From Rebecca billardiae RCC1528 (taxonomy: Eukaryota; Haptophyta), in contig OZ251228.1 of assembly GCA_965240325.2 (NCBI GenBank), forward strand, positions 124,001 to 188,000: 64,000 bases of DNA, given 5' to 3'. This document shows positions 35,557 through 47,460 of the stretch, piece after piece. The notes under the pieces were generated by a model that was not told the DNA's origin, searched no databases, and saw only the letters and a list, made by a program, of their open reading frames with translations. Position 1 is the stretch's first letter. Every line of letters begins with the position of its first letter. The position numbers and the translations under genes were made by a program.

Positions 35557-37725
35557 ATGGCGACGACCACGAGAGTGCACACGGCCCGCACGCCGGCGAG
35601 CCTGCCGCCGCGTGCAGCGGCATGCGCACGCACGTCTCCCTCCGACGGCGCCTTCCAGCTCGCCCTCGGCGACTCGTGCGCGCAGGTCGCCGTGCGCGCG
35701 CCCGTGCGCCACGGAGCGTGCGTGCTCGTGGGCGATGCATCCGGGGCGGTCTTCGAGGCGAGCGGGACAGCGCGGGGCGCGGAGCGCGTGCTCGAGCATG
35801 GCGAGGCGATCGTGGCGCTCATCCCCCTGCCCGACACCGCGTGCCGCCCGTGGGGCACGTGCGTCCTCGCCGTGGGCGCGCTGGGCGCCGTGGCAGTGCT
35901 GCAGCTGCATGCGGACGACGCGTCGCGCGCCGCACCGCCCGCGCCCGCCGCCTCGGGCCTGCCGTGCTTCTGCGACAGCGCGCTGCGCTTCGAGCTGCAC
36001 ATGCCCACGCGCGGTGCCGCGTGCGCCCTTCGGCCCCGCCGTGCCGGCGCCCACGACGCGGCGGCGGAGGAGGCGGCCGCGCGCGGTGGCCCCTCGGAGC
36101 GCGGCGGCGCCGGCGGCGCGGGCGGGCGGGCCGCCGCACAGAGCGCCGAGCGAGCCGTCGGGAGCGACATGAGCGCGTGCGAGTGGCAGCTGCTCGTGCT
36201 CGACGGCTGGGGCGCGCTGCACGCGCTCCCGCTGCGCACGCTCGCGCGGCTGCAGAGCCCAAGTCAAGGCGGGGCCGCGCGCGCGAGCGCGGGCGACGCG
36301 GCGCTCGAAGCGCGCGCGCACGCGCACGGCTCGGCGCAGCCGAGGCGCGGCACGGCGCTCAGCGTGCCGCGCGCGGCGCTAAGCCGAGTGCACACGCGGG
36401 CGCCGTGCGTCGCCCTCGCCCAAGCCCGCGGCGCACCACCCTCCGCCACCGCCGCGCCCGCGCCGCCCCCCGGCCCCGCACCCTGCGCAGTCGCGCTGCT
36501 CGCCGACGGTTCCAAATGGAACCTTTGCGCTTCCGAATGGAACCTTTGCGCGCCTCTGGAAGTGGTGCCGGAGGTGCCGGGGGTGCGCGGCGCACAGCGC
36601 CCGGCTCGCGTGCTGGGCGGCGCGGGCGCGAGCGCGGGCTCGCCCGTCGCGCCGCGCACGCGCGCTCCTGCAGGCGCCCCCGAGCCGTCCGCGCGCGTGC
36701 CCGCCTCCCTCCGCCTCGTCGCCGCGTCCGGCCGCACCCTCGCAGAGGCCAAGCGCGCGCGCACGCGCGCGTTCGGCCTCGGCCATGCGGCGGCGACGGG
36801 TCTGGCCGAGGCGCGCGCGCTCGCGGCGGAGGGCACGGGCCGGCGCGTGCGCACGGACGGGCCGGCCGCGCCGCCGCCGCCGGTGCCGCCGCCCGTCGCT
36901 GGCCTGCGCGCCAGCGCTGCGCAGTCGGACGACGGCGCCGCGCTGGCGCGCTGGCTGCTGTGTCGGGTGGCGCTGCGCCCTGCTGCGGCTCTGCTCGGCA
37001 CCGATGGCGCTGACGGCGGCGCGGCGCGGGGCGGCGCGGGGCGGCGCGGTGTGCGCGAGGGCGGGGCCGCGTGCGCGCCGTGCGCCGCGGCGCTGCGCTT
37101 CAGCTCCGCGCAGCTGCGCCCAGCCGCCGCAGATGGCGGCGGCGACAGCTTCAGCGCGCGCGGCGCGGCACAGGAGAGCGCAGCGGCGGCGCGCGCGGCC
37201 GCGGTGGGCGCGCTCGGCGCGGACGGCGCCGCCGTGCGCGCGGATGCGCTGCTCTGCTACGCCGTGCACGGGCACGCGCGCGAGCCCTCATGCTCGACGG
37301 CGGTGCACACCGCCACCGCTCGCGCGCGCCCGCTGAGCGGGCGCGCGCACCAGCCAGCCTCTGATGCGGCACTGCACGCCGCCGCGGCGGCCATCGTGCG
37401 CTCGGCCGGCGGCGCGCCGCCGTCCGCGCCGGCACCCGGGCTGCTGCCGCCCGCGCCGCGGCCCGCGCCGGCCACGCACGAGCCGCGCGCCGCGCAGCCG
37501 CCCGCGCTGCTCGCGCGGTGCCGCCGGCTGCTGCAGGCCCTCGTGCGCGCGCAGGCGGCGCTGAGCGACCAGGCCGCCGAGGCGGAGCGGCTGCGCCAGC
37601 TGCGCGACGCCGGCGCGCGGGTCGACGCGCGCGCGTGCGCGCTCGCGCACGAACTCACAGCCGAGTGGTGTCGAGCGCGCGCGCTGCTGCGGGGCGATGG
37701 CACCGAGATCGAGCAGGCTCCGTAG
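35557..37725 (+). CDS. Large hypothetical protein, possible beta-propeller head and coiled-coil tail
   Basis: A 722-residue single-exon frame (57 more residues if the ATG at 35392 is used). The N-terminal ~200 residues alternate short hydrophobic strands and Gly/Asp turns ([53 protein letters not shown]), like WD-type propeller blades without the WD signature. A long Ala/Pro/Arg-rich middle follows. Residues ~645-715 are helical with heptad spacing ([19 protein letters not shown]). At ~310-321 a short direct repeat encodes [13 protein letters not shown]. No family was recognised and the propeller reading is inference. Low-complexity middle parts could hide an unrecognised intron. Confidence 0.6.
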   Translation: MATTTRVHTARTPASLPPRAAACARTSPSDGAFQLALGDSCAQVAVRAPVRHGACVLVGDASGAVFEASGTARGAERVLEHGEAIVALIPLPDTACRPWGTCVLAVGALGAVAVLQLHADDASRAAPPAPAASGLPCFCDSALRFELHMPTRGAACALRPRRAGAHDAAAEEAAARGGPSERGGAGGAGGRAAAQSAERAVGSDMSACEWQLLVLDGWGALHALPLRTLARLQSPSQGGAARASAGDAALEARAHAHGSAQPRRGTALSVPRAALSRVHTRAPCVALAQARGAPPSATAAPAPPPGPAPCAVALLADGSKWNLCASEWNLCAPLEVVPEVPGVRGAQRPARVLGGAGASAGSPVAPRTRAPAGAPEPSARVPASLRLVAASGRTLAEAKRARTRAFGLGHAAATGLAEARALAAEGTGRRVRTDGPAAPPPPVPPPVAGLRASAAQSDDGAALARWLLCRVALRPAAALLGTDGADGGAARGGAGRRGVREGGAACAPCAAALRFSSAQLRPAAADGGGDSFSARGAAQESAAAARAAAVGALGADGAAVRADALLCYAVHGHAREPSCSTAVHTATARARPLSGRAHQPASDAALHAAAAAIVRSAGGAPPSAPAPGLLPPAPRPAPATHEPRAAQPPALLARCRRLLQALVRAQAALSDQAAEAERLRQLRDAGARVDARACALAHELTAEWCRARALLRGDGTEIEQAP

Positions 37726-37969
37726 CCGACCGGCGGCTGGCCCGCGGCAACGCCGCCGCGCACTGTGGCGCGCGCCAGCATGCCAGTCGTCAGTCGTCAC
37801 TTCTTGAGCACGGTGTCTCAGTCGGAGTCAGCGCATTGCAGCAGCGGCAGGGCCGCTGCCAGGACGGTCAGTCTCAGGCTCAGTAGCCTATAATATTATT
37901 CATATCTATGAGTTTACTCCCTAGGGCCTAGCTACAGATCGTCGTCTATATATATATATATATATATAT

Positions 37970-38760
37970 GACCGCGTTCCGCGGTCCTTCCGTAGAACCA
38001 ACGCAGTTAGGGGCCCGCGGTGCACCCTCCGTCGGCTGCTGTCTCAGTCGGACATGTGTAACAGTTCGTTTGCCTCGGAGCTGCCACCGCCACAACTCAG
38101 TTACCGCCCACCGGGCCGGCGGGCCGAGGACTGTCGCCGGCGGGCCGCCGCGCGGGGAAGCGGCCGCCGCGGGGCGGCGCGCGCGCGCAGGCAGGGCGAT
38201 AGGCGCCGCGCGGCGCGGGCCAGCGCGTGCGCGCGTGCGGGCGCACAGTCTGCTTGACGTGCTCGCGCAGCGCCATGCGCTCGACGACGGGCCGCTGGTC
38301 GCTCACTCAGCCGGCGCACCTCGTGCCGGCAGACGGAGCGAGAGCGCGCGCCGCGCAGTGCTGCCCCGGCCTGCGCTGCCGGCAGCCGCGCACCGAGACC
38401 GAGCGGAGCTCGGGGTGGAACGAGGCGAGCGGCGCGTCGCGCCTGCCGCCGCGCGTGCGCGCCTGCTCCACCGCGCCGCCGTGCTCGCCCGCCGCCTCCT
38501 CCGCCGCGTCGGCCTCGAAGACGGCTGCGGCGGCCCGAGCCAGCGGCACGGGCTGAGCCCGTGCGCGCTGGCGCCCGGCGCCGATCGCCTCGACGGCCGT
38601 CTACTCCACAGCTGGCTGCTCGAGCTGCTGCACGGGGCGTCGCGACGAGGGCGCCACGCGCGCCCAGCGCGTCCGTCTCCGCGTCGCGCAGCGCGTCGAG
38701 CTCGGCGCCGCGCTTCGCCAGCTCGGCGCCCAGCGCCTCCGCACTCGCAGTTGGCATGCG
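37970..38760 (-). repeat. Repeat A (37970-38040) joined to coiled-coil segment copy 2
   Basis: Reverse-oriented homologue of 30220-30923: the A repeat lies at the 3' end of the coding-like strand next to a (TA)n tract at 37947-37969. Protein-like pieces on the - strand again include AELAKRGAELDALRD and FEADAAEEAAGEHGGAVEQ in separate frames. Probably a decayed or mobile gene segment. Confidence 0.75.
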
Positions 38761-39375
38761 CGAGCGTGCTCAAGCTGCTCGCGTGTGCCGCGTGTGCACT
38801 GGGCGCGGCGGCGGGTGCGCTGTGCGCCGCCGACACGTCCGCAGCGCGCGCCGCGCTCGGCGCCGCGCTCGGCGCCGCGCTCGGCGCGCTGCACGCCGCG
38901 GGCGCGGGCGGGCGCGCGGCGGCGTGGGCACGAGGGCTGTCCGTGCTGTGCGCGGAGCTCGGCGCCGCCGGCGCGGGCGCGTGCCACGCGGCGCTGCTCG
39001 AGCTGCCGGCGGGTGCGCAGCTGCGCGCGCTCGGCGGGCTGCTCGGCACCGCGCTGAGCGCCGCGCGCCCGCCCGCCGGCGCCACGCCGGCCGGCGCGCT
39101 CTGGCGCCGTCGCGCTGTTCCGCGAGCACCTGCGCGGCGCCGCGCTGGCGGAGGCGCTGGCGCACGGCGGCGGCGCGGACGACGAGGAGGATGAGGAGAC
39201 GATGAAGATGAGCAGGGCGAGGGCGGCGGACCGTGGGCCGGCACGCCACACGTCTACCGATGATGCTCGGGCGCCGAACGAAGGCCAGCGCCAGAACGCA
39301 TATGCCTGCGGGTTGAAGGCCAAAGCTCCTTTCGCCCGCTCGAAAGTGAAGGTTGTCTCGTTTGCTGTGTGCTGA
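38745..39375 (+). pseudogene. Probable gene fragment with one frameshift
   Basis: From ~38745 to ~39100 one frame encodes an Ala/Leu-rich helical sequence (VLKLLACAACALGAAAGALC ... LGGLLGTALSAARP), HEAT-like in character. Near 39100 the sense continues in another frame (ALFREHLRGAALAEALAHGG, then an acidic DDEEDEE and a basic end stopping at 39375). No start codon or upstream exon could be found, and the left end runs into coiled-coil segment copy 2. Either a frameshifted fragment or a terminal exon with an error in the read. The family is unknown. Confidence 0.35.
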
Positions 39376-39894
39376 TTGGTGGTCGTCTTTCTATGGGTCG
39401 TAACCAAGCCGCTGCGTTTTTGTCAATAGCAAAGTTGGCATGGGCGAAGAGCAAACATCATAGTAAATGCGTGAGTGATTCTCGGTTTTCGAGTCTCTCC
39501 GCTCGCTGCGCGCTGATTGGTCGTTGTGCAGCTAACCCAAGGTTTTTAGTACACAGGTTGGTAGGAGTTGTGTTGTGTCGATATGGAATTGTGGACATAG
39601 AATGCTGAGCGTTTGACCAATCAACGTCTCGGAAAAAAGGACGAAACATGACTCACACGTGTGAGTACTCCCGATCTCCGGGAGATATGGCCATTTCCGC
39701 CCACTGGGGTCATTCAGGTGTAAAGTTGAGTAATTTGGCAGCGCGCAATAAAGGTTCGTCGTTAGTAAAGTTGAGTACTTGACGAAGACTTTTTGCCAGG
39801 AGCCCAGGACCTCCAGCGCACGCGCTGGGTCCTCGTCCTATTTGGCAATATGCTATGAAGATTTACAACAAATCGCAGATTCGTTCACCCAGAT
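39376..39894. other. AT-rich island
   Basis: About 520 bp at clearly lower GC than the genome, with a 79-codon frame at 39369-39608 of ordinary composition but no recognisable domain. It lies just inside repeat B copy c. Confidence 0.45.
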
Positions 39895-40145
39895 ATACTG
39901 ACAAATGCACGTCCGTCCATCGACATATGCGAAATGGCCCGGGCGCGGCTATTTCGTCAATCGCGTCTTGCTAATGCAGAGCAATGGGCGAATGTACCCC
40001 TCGAAAAAGCGAAAACTCACCCTCCAACAGCCCTCAAAATCGTCCCCCGTCCCCTTTTCTTTGATCAAAAGATCTGCTTTTTGACAACGTAGTGAGGGCC
40101 CCCGGCGGGGCTCCACGCTACGCGCTCCGCCCTGCACCGCGGGCC
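39895..40145 (+). repeat. Repeat family B, subtype 1, copy c
   Basis: Inverted relative to 26053-26300 and the closest to it in its inner half. It ends GCACCGCGGGCC at an AT-rich step, as do the others. Confidence 0.85.
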
Positions 40146-40212
40146 ATTATTGGCATATCCGGCGCGAAGACGTTGCCTGCTTGCCACCCGCACCGGTGTG
40201 CTGCGCCAGCCA

Positions 40213-40372
40213 ATTCGTCGTCATCCACCAGCGCTCAAGCAGTTCGATCGCGGTGCAGGCTAGATATGCTCTGCCACCAACGCTGACTTCGTGTCCGGAC
40301 CATCGGGCACTGCCGCCGACGAATCAGGAGACCCGCGTCGTCCTACCTGTGTCGTTAAATCATAGAATGAAT
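40213..40372 (+). repeat. Dispersed repeat R, copy 3 (truncated)
   Basis: Matches the last ~160 bp of repeat R. A 4-bp insertion and a TAG just after GGTGCAGGC break the reading frame kept in the other two copies. Confidence 0.75.
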
Positions 40373-42481
40373 GAGCTAGTAGTCAGCTCGCGCGCCGCCG
40401 CACCGCCCCGGCCGCCGCCGCGGCGGGGTGTCCTCAACCAGTCAACCCTCAAACCCCAGGAATCAGCCGCCATCATGCTGACCAGTGACCTGGCGACCAA
40501 ATCACGTGTCACTCGCGCTCCATCCACGATCGAGTGCGGCAGTAGCGCCAGCGGCAAGCCGGCTTGATTATAATGACGATTCACCCGGCCCGGGGACGGG
40601 GGGTGCTGCCGGCTCGTAGTAGTTATTACTAGTGACCGGCCCGTGTGTAAGAGTATTTCGGATGGATGATGAGTTGGCGGGGGCCGGGGGCAGGCCGAAG
40701 CCGGAGCCATCGGTCCGAAAACTACATTTACTTTGGGCGCGCCTGAGCCTGTGATGGACCGTTAGCTAGTCTTTTGTGTGCTGTTGGCCATTGTGCGTGT
40801 GCGTGTGTGCGTGTGAGTGTGTGCACACTGCAAATACGCATACAGCTTGTCCTTCCTTCACTTCGCGATCGTGTCGTCGCGCAGGCTCGGAGGCTGGGCC
40901 TCCTCCGCGCAGGCGAACGGCGGCTTGTCAACGCCACCTTGCCCCGTGCGGGCACACCACCGCGCAGCGCCTGACGGGCGGCTGCCCTGGGTGCGAGGCG
41001 GCGCTCGGACGAGCCGCCGCAGATCCAGCCGTCGTGGCCACGCAAGGAAGGTGGTGTGGTAACAGGTAACTAGGAGAGATCTGACCGCAGGTCAGGGACG
41101 TGATCATATCGGTGGCGCGTGGCCACTTGCGGTGGAGCTGGCGGCTCGCCCAGCCGCGCGCAACGTTCGTGTGTCTAGACCATCCTGAGGTCAATCGACG
41201 ACAGCTCCTTGAGCCTTGAGGCACACGAGTGAATCCGTCGGCCCGGCTGATCCCACCCAGCTGTTGATGGGAGCTGCTTTCTGAAGAGATCTTCTCAGCG
41301 GACGCAGCGCCAGGTCGTTTAGGGACAGCATGTGCGTGTGTTTACTAGCGCTACCAGGGGTCGTCGTCGAAGGCTGGCCCATTTTCCAAGTCATCTGCTG
41401 CCTGGGGTAGATGATGCCCCGCTGTTAGGCCGCTACTAGGCGAAGCCGCAGGGCGCGCACTGGCTATTAGGCCGCGGCGACCAGCGCAGCTGGGTGACAG
41501 TCGCTGCCTACGCATGCGTCCGCGGGGGGACGCACCGCCAACCGCGCGCGGAGAAAGTGTGGAGGCACGACGACTCACGCCGTGCTTTCTCGCCGCCCGG
41601 TGCGACGACCAAGACCAATCGGAGTTCGGACGCAGTCAGCGTCCAAGGCTTGTGCGCACTAGCACGAGACGCACGCGCGCGGCGCGGTCTGGTCGGCGCG
41701 GACTGCTGCACGCGTGCGCTATGGCAGGTGTGCGTGTAGGCTCAGACCAGCCATGAAGCACCCCGTGGCGTTCGACGCCGTGGCGGCCGCTATGGCTGCC
41801 CAGATTGCAATGGTCAGCGCGGCGGGGAACCGGGAAGAGAGCGCGCATCTCGCCATTTTGCGCCATTTTGGGCTTGCAAGCTGGTATATTTGGTGGACGT
41901 GAGCTCACGTCCACGACCTAGCCATCTTGGGCTGGCGCCACGCGCCCGCCATGGCGGCGCCGGCCCGGGCGCCCGCGGTGGCGATGGAGAACCCCCTCAC
42001 GGGCTGCACGGCGACAGCCATCCGGAGGAGCAACTCTCAAGGGCCCGGACGCGAGTGACGATTCTCCGAATAGACACTTTTGCCGCCTGAACGGCTGAAT
42101 CTCGTATTATAATCTCAGCAGGTAAAGCGGACGCACGGATCACTATTCATTATTATTGTCAGATGATGAGCGTCTACCTTGGCAAACTGCATGGGGGTAC
42201 TTGTTGTCAATCTCGCCTGCCTGATACAAATTCCCCTGCTATAACGGGCTCTCGCCTGCACCTGAGCAAGCTACTGTGTACAGTAGTGTGTGCGTCTCTT
42301 TACTAGTACTCTGCTCTTATTCTTAGAAAACGTGTATGGGGGTATGAGTCCTGTACCAAAGGATATTCTATCTAGATGAACCCTTCTAGAAACCTCGCAA
42401 CACACTCCGGCCCCCCTCTAGTTCTTTGGCCCACCTCTCCTGACCACCAGCCTTGGCGTGGCGCGCCGGAGCGAGAGCTCG
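40373..42481. other. Long intergenic region without a recognised gene
   Basis: About 2.1 kb of mixed composition. Short (TG)n tract near 40795-40825, several small frames on both strands, AT-rich from 42060 to 42400. 42205-42345 shares words with 28976-29035. Nothing can be named. Confidence 0.45.
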
Positions 42482-44532
42482 ATGCCCTCGCTGCCGCCGT
42501 CCGACGAGATGGCTCGCGACCTCGAGACCCCTCGTGCCGTGCAGCTCAACTTCCTGCGCAGCAAGCTGCTCGAGGCGAAGCACGCGGGGCGGCGTGACCG
42601 GCTGCGCACGACCGTCCCGCCCCTCGTCGTCGGTGGGCTAGCGCTCACGGCAAGCTTGTCGCACTCGTTGGTGGCGTGGGCTTTGGGTGGGCGAAGGCTC
42701 GCCCGGATCGACGCATTTGCTTCAGTCAGCGTGACCCTAGTCGCCCTGCCTGTCTTCCTTCTCGCGCTGCGGCCATCCGACCGCGTGACGGTCAGCGTCG
42801 TTACGTTCGCACTCGCGACCGCCTGCCCGCTGGCCGCCGTCGCCAACATGCTCCTCAGCCGACCGCTGCTGCATCGCGTCTGGGCGTTGGAACTGTGGAC
42901 GTGCTCGAATATTCCCGCGCTGATCTTCGTCACCCTCCAGCTCGCACCCTTGTGCGCGACCTGCGCTCTCTCCGTCGTCCTCCTCGTCAGCCTCGCAGCC
43001 GCGCTCAGCGTGGCACCGCATAGGCCGGTCGCTGCGCGACGTGTGTCGATGCGCGACGTGCTCGAGCGGCTGTGGGACGGTGTCGGCGCGATGTACCTCT
43101 TGTTCGTGCCGGGCTTGGCTCAGAATCTCCTCATGTGGCACTTCCTCGACCCCGACTTTGAGCCCGAGTACCTGAGGGAGGCACGGATTGTGCGCGCAAG
43201 CGTGTGTCTCGTCGTGGGCGTGTGCTGCCTCGTGCCGCGCGTGCGCGAGCGGGTGCTGGGCTGCCTGGTCTCCCGTGGCGCCGTGGTTACTGCCGCCGCG
43301 GGCGTCGGCACGCTGATGGGCGAGTTCGAGGTCGACGCGCTCATCCGCAGCGCGGCGAACCGCTTCCGCGCCGTCCGCTTCGACAAGCTCGACCCGGGCG
43401 TGTTTGCCGCGGCGGAAGGATCGGATGCGGAGCGCGCGCTGCATGCGTGCACGCAGCCCGCCGAGCTCGGCGAGATTGACGGTGATGCGCGCGCGCCGCC
43501 ACCCCGCGCAGCCCGCGCGTGCGTGCGACGGGCGGCAGAGCTCACGAAGCGCCGCGTCTCCCACGCCGCCCGCCACCTGCAGCCTTTGTGACGCACTCGA
43601 GCCATGACGACCCGTCTCACAAGTGGGCGGCCCTCAAAGCGTGGCGCGACCGCTTTGTCGCCGAGAACGGCGGGCGCGAGCCCTTGCTCTGGATCGACAA
43701 GTGCTGCCTGCTCGCGCCAGAGGCGGGTGACGAGCGCGCCTCGGATGACGTGCTGCGCCTGCCTGTGTACGTTGCCGGCTGCGAGCGGCTGCTCGTGCTG
43801 CTCGGGCCCACATTCATGCGCCGGCTGTGGTGTGTGGTCGAGCTCGTCACGCACGAGTACGTTGGTGGCGGCGCGCGCCGCATCGACGGCGGCCTGCTGC
43901 CAGGGCTCGACCCGGCGCTGATCGAGGCATTCGACGTAGGGCATGCGCTGTGCTACGTGGAGGAGGATCGGCAGCGGCTGCTCGAGTGTGTCGAGGTGAC
44001 GAGCGGCCACTCAGAGCGCGAGCTCTTCAACGACGCGATACGCGAGACGCTGCGCCGCGTGGTGCTCAACGCTGTTCACGTGGCCGGCACCGGCGCGCAC
44101 AGCGCGGCAATCATGGCCGACGCGGCGGCGTGGGCTGGAGCAGGCTATGGGCATGGCCGCGTTCCGCATAGTGCCGTGTACCCAAGCGCGCCGTCGCCGC
44201 CATCGCCCGGCCCCTTCGTCCTCGAGCCGGACGACGTGATCGCCGGCCCAGACTCGACGGTTGCAGCCGCCATGCCGTTCAGCCCACTGGGCCACGCGTT
44301 TTCGGAGCTTGCGCGCGTCGCTCCGGATGGGGACGGCGGCGGGGCCCTCCGAGGTGCACGAGCGCGCACGGGGCTCATCCGGCGGCTGCGCCCGCGCACC
44401 CGCCGGCTGCTCGCGTGGTGCTGCGCATACGTTGCGTGGCTCGTGGTGCTTATTATTCTCTCAGTGTGCCTCGCAGTTGCCGCCCGCGGGACGAACCGCG
44501 ACTGCCACGGCGCCCAGCTGCCCGATGGCTGA
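42482..44532 (+). CDS. Multi-span membrane protein with TIR-like domain
   Basis: Two exons, 42482-43481 and 43583-44532, 649 residues. The intron (101 nt, GTGATG...CTGCAG, phase 1) joins ELGEID to AFVTHSSHDDP. The N-terminal ~300 residues hold about six to eight hydrophobic spans (e.g. LVVGGLALTASLSHSLVAWA, LVALPVFLLAL, MYLLFVPGLAQNLLMW, SVCLVVGVCCLVP). Residues ~335-470 look like a TIR-type fold: FVTHSSHDD strand and loop, WAALKAWRDRF helix, LLWIDKCCL, LPVYVAGCERLLVLLGPT and RLWCVVELVTH. After a Pro/Ser linker there is one more C-terminal span (YVAWLVVLIILSVCLAV). TIR domains signal by self-association or NAD cleavage; the catalytic Glu cannot be assigned by eye. The first ATG in frame was used; an upstream GTG was rejected. 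The gene is isolated in repeats. Confidence 0.72.
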
Positions 44533-44576
44533 CGATGTTCAATGTACGTCGTCGTCGTATATATATATAGATGTAT

Positions 44577-45342
44577 GACCGCGTTCCGCGGTCCTTTTCC
44601 GTAGAACCAACGCAGTTGGGGGCCCGCGGCGCAATGGTTGAGAATGAGACTGACGAGTCAGTCAGTCCGAGTCAGAAAGACAGTTCAGCCACTCTGAGAG
44701 GGAGAGTCAGACCCGAGACCGAGTCTCCGACTCGGCGCGAGTATGCGGGCGCGCACGGCCAAGGGTGGCATGGGACACCAGCGGACGGGCCGCGCGGGGA
44801 AGCGGGGCGGCGCGCTCGCAGGGCGAGAGGCGCGGACGGGCCGCGCGGGGAAGCGGGGCGGCGGCGCGCGCAGGGCGAGAGGGCGAGAGGCGCCGCGCGG
44901 CGCCGGGTCGGCGCGTGCGCGCGTGCGGGCGCACCTGCTTCAGCTTGCAAGGTGCTCGCGCTGCGCCATGCGCTCGACGAAGGGCCGCTGGTCGCGAGCC
45001 GGCGCGTGCGCGCGAGCGGGCGCACCTGCTTGAGGTACTCGCCCTGCGCCATGCGCTCGACGACGGGCCGCTGGTCGCTCAGCCGGCACGCCTCGTGCCG
45101 GCAGAGCGAGAGCGCGCGCCACTGCAGACTGCTGGCCCGCCGGCCTGCCGGCTGCGCAGCCGCGCACCGAGACCGACCGAGCGGAGCTCGGGGCGGTGGA
45201 ACGAGGCGAGCGGCGCGTCGCGCCTGCCGCCGCGCGTGCGCGCCTGCTCCACCGCGCCGCCGTGCTCGCCCGCCGCCTCCTCCGCCGCGTCGGCCTCGAA
45301 GACGGCGGCTGCCAGCGGCAGGCTGAGCTGCGCGCGGCTCAC
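44577..45342 (-). repeat. Repeat A (44577-44635) followed by coiled-coil segment copy 3
   Basis: The A copy follows an AT-rich step. From about 44760 the sequence matches 38100-38530 in the same orientation, with an internal duplication of the GCGCGCAGGGCGAG- and CGCCATGCGCTCGACGA-type blocks (44810-44900 and 44966-45062). On the - strand it ends in FEADAAEEAAGEHGG-coding sequence that continues into the tandem array. Confidence 0.75.
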
Positions 45343-46515
45343 TCACACTGTCTGTGAGTCCTCACGCTGCTGCCGGACCTCCGCGCCGCCGTCGACCGAG
45401 TCGAGGAGGAGCTCGCGCTCGGCGTCGAGGCGCGAGCTCGCGTGCTCGAGCTCGCCCTTCAGCCGCGCGAGCTCCGGGCGCATCCGGCTCATCAGCTCTG
45501 CCGCGCCGCTCGCTCGGCGGCGGCGGGCGGCGCGCTCTGCTCCGGTCGGCGAGCGACGAGCTCGCGTGCTCCGGACTCGGCTCGCCCTTGCGCGCTGCTC
45601 CTCGAGTGACGAACGCGCCAGCGGGCAGGTTGTTGCCCGTCGCCCCCGCCGCGATCTCGCCGCCCCCGCCGCGATCTCGTCGCCCGCCGCCTCCTCCGCC
45701 GCGTCGGCCTCGAAGACGGCGGCTGCCAGCGGCAGGCTGAGCTGCGCGCGGCTCACTCACACTGTCTGTGAGTCCTCACGCTGCTGCCGGACCTCCGCGC
45801 CGCCGTCGACCGAGTTGAGGAGGAGCTCGCGCTCGGCGTCGAGGCGCGAGCTCGCGTGCTCGAGCTCGCCCTTCAGCCGCGCGAGCTCCGGGCGCATCCG
45901 GCTCATCAGCTCTGCCGCGCCGCTCGCTCGGCGGCGGCGGGCGGCGCGCTCTGCTCCGGTCGGCGAGCGACGAGCTCGCGTGCTCCGGACTCGGCTCGCC
46001 CTTGCGCGCTGCTCCTCGAGTGACGAACGCGCCAGCGGGCAGGTTGTTGCCCGTCGCCCCCGCCGCGATCTCGCCGCCCCCGCCGCGATCTCGTCGCCCG
46101 CCGCCTCCTCCGCCGCGTCGGCCTCGAAGACGGCGGCTGCCAGCGGCAGGCTGAGCTGCGCGCGGCTCACTCACACTGTCTGTGAGTCCTCACGCTGCTG
46201 CCGGACCTCCGCGCCGCCGTCGACCGAGTTGAGGAGGAGCTCGCGCTCGGCGTCGAGGCGCGAGCTCGCGTGCTCGAGCTCGCCCTTCAGCCGCGCGAGC
46301 TCCGGGCGCATCCGGCTCATCAGCTCTGCCGCGCCGCTCGCTCGGCGGCGGCGGGCGGCGCGCTCTGCTCCGGTCGGCGAGCGACGAGCTCGCGTGCTCC
46401 GGACTCGGCTCGCCCTTGCGCGCTGCTCCTCGAGTGACGAACGCGCCAGCGGGCAGGTTGTTGCCCGTCGCCCCCGCCGCGATCTCGCCGCCCCCGCCGC
46501 GATCTCGTCGCGCAT
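45343..46515 (-). repeat. Tandem array, 414-bp unit, about 2.8 copies, coiled-coil coding
   Basis: Units 45343-45756, 45757-46170 and 46171-46515 are almost identical (single-base differences such as near 45402 and 45816). On the - strand each unit encodes RPELARLKGELEHASSRL and a GAEVRQQREDSQ end, then a stop. A GTGAGT site followed 40 nt later by GGCAG could splice each unit to FEADAAEEAAGDEI of the next, giving a long repeated coiled coil. That splice reading is hypothetical; without it each unit is a separate 137-codon frame. Confidence 0.85.
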
Positions 46516-46604
46516 GTGTCCGTGGCGCGCGCCTGCGAGGTGACAGGCGGGCCGCGAGCTCAGCCTCGGGGAGAGCGGAGCGAGAGGGCGAGACGCGCGG
46601 TCTG

Positions 46605-46741
46605 CGAGGCGACAGGCGCGCTCGGGGAGAGCATTTTACTATTCACAGTTGGAGGTGATCAAGTTTCCCGATCGAGGCGACAGGCGCGCTCGGGGAGAGC
46701 ATTTTACTATTCACAGTTGGAGGTGATCAAGTTTCCCGATC
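46605..46741 (+). repeat. Direct duplication, 68-bp unit, two copies
   Basis: GAGGCGACAGGCGCGCTCGG through AAGTTTCCCGATC occurs twice head-to-tail, without visible differences. It lies between the 414-bp array and repeat B copy 46797. Confidence 0.9.
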
Positions 46742-46796
46742 CCTTGCCTTGCCGTTTTTATCAGTTGGCGGTTGGCGGCAATCTCATACTTAAACT

Positions 46797-47056
46797 CGCG
46801 CTCGTAACGAACCGTTACACCAATGTCACGTCCAGCTGACGTCCAGATCGCACTTTACTTAAGGGAATCAGCTGGGCGCGGTTTTTTTCGGCCTAATAGA
46901 CCTCTCTATGCGATCTCAAAAACTCGAAACTCGGTCTCCGCCAGCCCTAAAAATCGCCCCCCGTCCCTTTTTTATTGATCAAAGATCTTTTTGAAACGTG
47001 GTTCGGGCCCGCTGGTGCGGGCTCCACGCTGCGCGCTCCGCCCTGCACCGCGGGCC
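46797..47056 (+). repeat. Repeat family B, subtype 2, copy b
   Basis: Nearly identical to 25748-26009 over the full length (differences such as a T-run length change near 46884). It ends GCACCGCGGGCC at an AT-rich tract that leads into the long (AT)n microsatellite. Confidence 0.85.
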
Positions 47057-47109
47057 ATTATTTTTAAATATATAAAACGGCCCGCCATATAATATATATG
47101 TGTGTGTAT

Positions 47110-47460
<351 letters not shown>

